From Nostoc sp. NMS4 (GTDB taxonomy: Bacteria > Cyanobacteriota > Cyanobacteriia > Cyanobacteriales > Nostocaceae): a DNA stretch of 46,536 nucleotides. The position numbers and the translations under genes were made by a program. The notes under the pieces were generated by a model. That model did no database searches, was not told the DNA's origin, and saw nothing but the letters and a program-made list of their open reading frames with translations. Below, one piece after another: positions 45,027 to 46,536 of this stretch. How positions within the stretch are numbered: position 1 is the first letter of the stretch; every line of letters starts with the position of its first letter. The stretch is taken from assembly GCF_017115095.1 (NCBI RefSeq), contig NZ_JABXKI010000099.1:1-46536 (forward strand). Direction: 5' to 3'.

Positions 45027-45758
45027 TTAAATCAGGGGTGACGATGTGAGCATTACTACCACCGAAGTTTCTGGCGGACGTGGTTCTAATTCTTGAATTT
45101 CATGAATAGCATCGGTGATTTTATCGATATCAATATTTTGATGGTTTTGATGCAGCTTTTGTAATAGTAGTTGACAATTGTGTTTTGCTTCGGAAGTGTT
45201 ACCAATACAATTTGGTATGTCTTCTAAATAATTTTTAATTAGTAGAAAAGCTAGGCTTTCAGGCTGGTCTTTTAGTTGTACTAACAGACATTCTCGCAGG
45301 GAGCGAGTACCAATTCCAGGTGGATCTAAAGTTTGGAGGATAGGCACTACAGCCTCTAGTTCTTTTGGACTCCATATACTACCATCTGCCCAAATTTCTG
45401 GAGTTTCTTCTAAGTAACCGGAGTTGGATAACCACTGAGTTAGATAGGTTAAGGCTTGACGTTGTTTTGATGGGATTGATAAAGCTGATATTTGTCCGAG
45501 AAGATGTTCGCTTAGGCTTAATTCCTGGGCGATGGGATTGTACCAATTAGGTTTGATATCGTCTAAAAGTGCTTCGCTGTTATGGAAATCAGAGTTTTCT
45601 ATTATAAATGGATTGTGTTTAGATTCTTCTCGAAGATGGTCGAATACTCGTTTTCCATCCCACGGTAAGAAGCGAACTAAGTACTGTAGGGTTGGGTAAA
45701 TAACGGTTTGAGTTTCTAGGTGTGTTTCTAGTGTAGATGTTGAGTTTAAGGAATTCAT
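45027..45758 (-). CDS. rpoN: Sigma-54 N-terminal and core-binding part
   Basis: 243 residues as read. Region I (~12-55, LETHLETQTVIYPTLQYLV...LREESKHNPF) corresponds to the activator-interacting segment of RpoN, here with more aromatic and charged residues than the usual Gln/Leu-rich form. The core-binding region (~85-225) has LPTLDPPG-type sequence: ILQTLDPPGIGTRSLRECLL, followed by LLIKNYLEDIPN and the turn IQELEPRPP. The last ~16 residues (from PETSVVV) are out of frame and not native. There is no good ribosome site before the ATG. Confidence 0.82.
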   Translation of the reverse strand: MNSLNSTSTLETHLETQTVIYPTLQYLVRFLPWDGKRVFDHLREESKHNPFIIENSDFHNSEALLDDIKPNWYNPIAQELSLSEHLLGQISALSIPSKQRQALTYLTQWLSNSGYLEETPEIWADGSIWSPKELEAVVPILQTLDPPGIGTRSLRECLLVQLKDQPESLAFLLIKNYLEDIPNCIGNTSEAKHNCQLLLQKLHQNHQNIDIDKITDAIHEIQELEPRPPETSVVVMLTSSPLI

Positions 45759-45816
45759 TAGTTAGGAGATAGTGGTTAAATTAAGGCTAAAAATATTTGC
45801 CAAAGTCATTTTTTAC

Positions 45817-45901
45817 CCCACCCTAACCCTCCCCTTGCTAAGGGGAGGGAACCGGATTTTTCTTGTTTACCCCCTTTATAAGGGGGGACGAAGGGGGGTA
45901 A
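45817..45901. repeat. Dispersed CCCTCCCC/CCCCCTT palindromic repeat upstream of rpoN
   Basis: CCCTCCCCTTGC...AAGGGGAGGG followed by CCCCCTTTATAAGGGGGG and a trailing AAGGGGGG, the same unit as 4384-4475. It lies in the 303-base gap between rpoN and the activator gene, where no other gene is seen. Confidence 0.8.
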
Positions 45902-46061
45902 CTATGCGATTAAAATCACAGCCAACGACTTTTCAAACAACCTTTAAGAGCGCAAAGGAAAGAAAGACTTAACTGGATTAAATTAGGAGTTATGAATAGC
46001 TTTGTCAAGATTAAATGATATGGTTAGCAGAGCATGGGAATGAGACTTGGAAAGTATTGTG

Positions 46062-46493
46062 CTATAAATTCCATTGTTTCTTTTTTTGCTCAAGGCTTTC
46101 GGCGGAAATTCCTAATGCTTTGTGGGGTTGTTGGGGATAAAGTGCTAAAGCATGGCGGATAAAGTTTATTTCTAACTGAGCGATCGCTTGTTCTAAGTTC
46201 AAATTTATCTGATGTTCTTGATTAAAAATTAGATGCTCTGGAAGAATGGTTCTTCCTCCAGAAAAAATTGCTGCTCTCTCTAAAGTATTTTGCAGTTCTC
46301 GGACATTTCCAGGCCAAGGGTAATCTCTCAGTTTTTCTAGGGCGGTTGAGGTAATTGCTAAGTTTTTAATTCCGTTTCTTAGAGCAATAGAACTGAGAAA
46401 ATGTTGGGTAAGTTGTTCTAAATCTTCGGGGCGATCGCGCAAAGGTGGCAGTTCAATTCGTACTACGTTAAAGCGATAGTAACAGTAAACCAA
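46062..46493 (-). CDS. Sigma-54-dependent activator (bEBP), C-terminal fragment
   Basis: 143 residues from a TTG, certainly not the native start. The sequence YYRFNVVRIELPPLRDRPEDLEQLTQHF and YPWPGNVRELQNTLERAAIFSGG is the end of an NtrC-type AAA+ domain (sensor II region), and LEQAIAQLEINFIRHALALY leads into a short Fis-like helix (ALGISAESLEQKKKQW) that looks shortened compared with usual Fis domains. Walker A and GAFTGA would lie beyond the window. Just upstream, at ~46515, this frame meets a TAG inside repeat-like sequence (GTGTGCGTAGCGATCGCCC), so the gene may be interrupted. It is oriented towards rpoN. GCGATCGC sites inside it indicate long residence in a cyanobacterial genome. Confidence 0.8.
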   Translation of the reverse strand: MVYCYYRFNVVRIELPPLRDRPEDLEQLTQHFLSSIALRNGIKNLAITSTALEKLRDYPWPGNVRELQNTLERAAIFSGGRTILPEHLIFNQEHQINLNLEQAIAQLEINFIRHALALYPQQPHKALGISAESLEQKKKQWNL

Positions 46494-46536
46494 AAAGTTT
46501 TTCCAAAAGGGCGATCGCTACGCACACCGTAAGCAT

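Larger units (their letters stand above)
44362..45758 (-). pseudogene. rpoN: rpoN (sigma-54 factor) split by a one-base frameshift
   Basis: Read together, the two overlapping frames make one sigma-54 protein of about 465 residues, the normal family length, with all three regions in order. The join lies near 45075-45076. Frame one reads ELEPRP, and the other frame continues ARNFGGSNAHIVTPDLKVE, as expected in sigma-54 core-binding regions. One extra base in CGTCC-GCC would restore the frame. Upstream on the same strand is the activator fragment at 46062-46493. The damage may be a real mutation, a sequencing error or, less likely, programmed frameshifting. Confidence 0.8.

Overview
The window comes from a filamentous, Nostoc-like cyanobacterium. 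The evidence is the many GCGATCGC (HIP1) octamers inside and between genes, a mycosporine-like amino acid (MAA) cluster, a CyaB-type adenylate cyclase, a PatA-like regulator, an SLH-domain envelope protein, and the dense short palindromic repeats typical of Nostocales. I do not name a species. No tRNA, rRNA or CRISPR array was found.

Layout. 1-290: 3' end of an IS200/IS605 element (tnpB C-terminus and end hairpin). 0.36-7.0 kb: a TPR-CHAT protease-like protein, a relic of an M14 carboxypeptidase, and an SLH/FAS1/beta-barrel envelope protein. 7.3-10.9 kb: an O-methyltransferase, a divergent lipoprotein, a methyltransferase gene with an in-frame stop flanked by direct repeats, and two membrane proteins. 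10.9-12.6 kb: a long AT-rich intergenic region with two diverged direct repeats. 12.6-17.4 kb: the MAA cluster mysA-mysB-mysC-mysD. It is followed by a GT14-like glycosyltransferase and a convergent MFS transporter (17.6-20.2 kb), both candidates for MAA modification or export. 20.3-22.2 kb: a complete divergent tnpB/tnpA IS605-like element. 22.7-34.7 kb: a signalling region with the CyaB adenylate cyclase, the PatA-like regulator, a cyclic-nucleotide-binding histidine kinase and a receiver-thioredoxin-reductase fusion, then an Eis-like acetyltransferase, an SMR transporter and APS kinase. 35.6-41.1 kb: a TIGR03032-type protein and a 1436-residue RTX/adhesin-like repeat protein.

The most striking region is 41.5-46.5 kb. 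Two convergent blocks face each other. On the plus strand is an MFS transporter translationally coupled (ATGA) to an ArsB/NhaD-superfamily permease. It is preceded at 41541-41556 by an exact sigma-54 type -24/-12 promoter (TGGCACG-N4-TTGCA). On the minus strand are an rpoN (sigma-54) gene, split by an apparent single-base deletion near 45075, and the C-terminal part of a sigma-54-dependent AAA+ activator. Cyanobacteria are generally described as having only sigma-70-family factors, so a sigma-54 factor, a cognate activator and a perfect target promoter together look like an undescribed regulatory module. It may be decaying: rpoN is frameshifted, and the activator reading frame is cut by a stop next to a repeat-like sequence at the window edge.

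All calls come from reading the sequence. Family assignments rest on recognised motifs, not on database searches.
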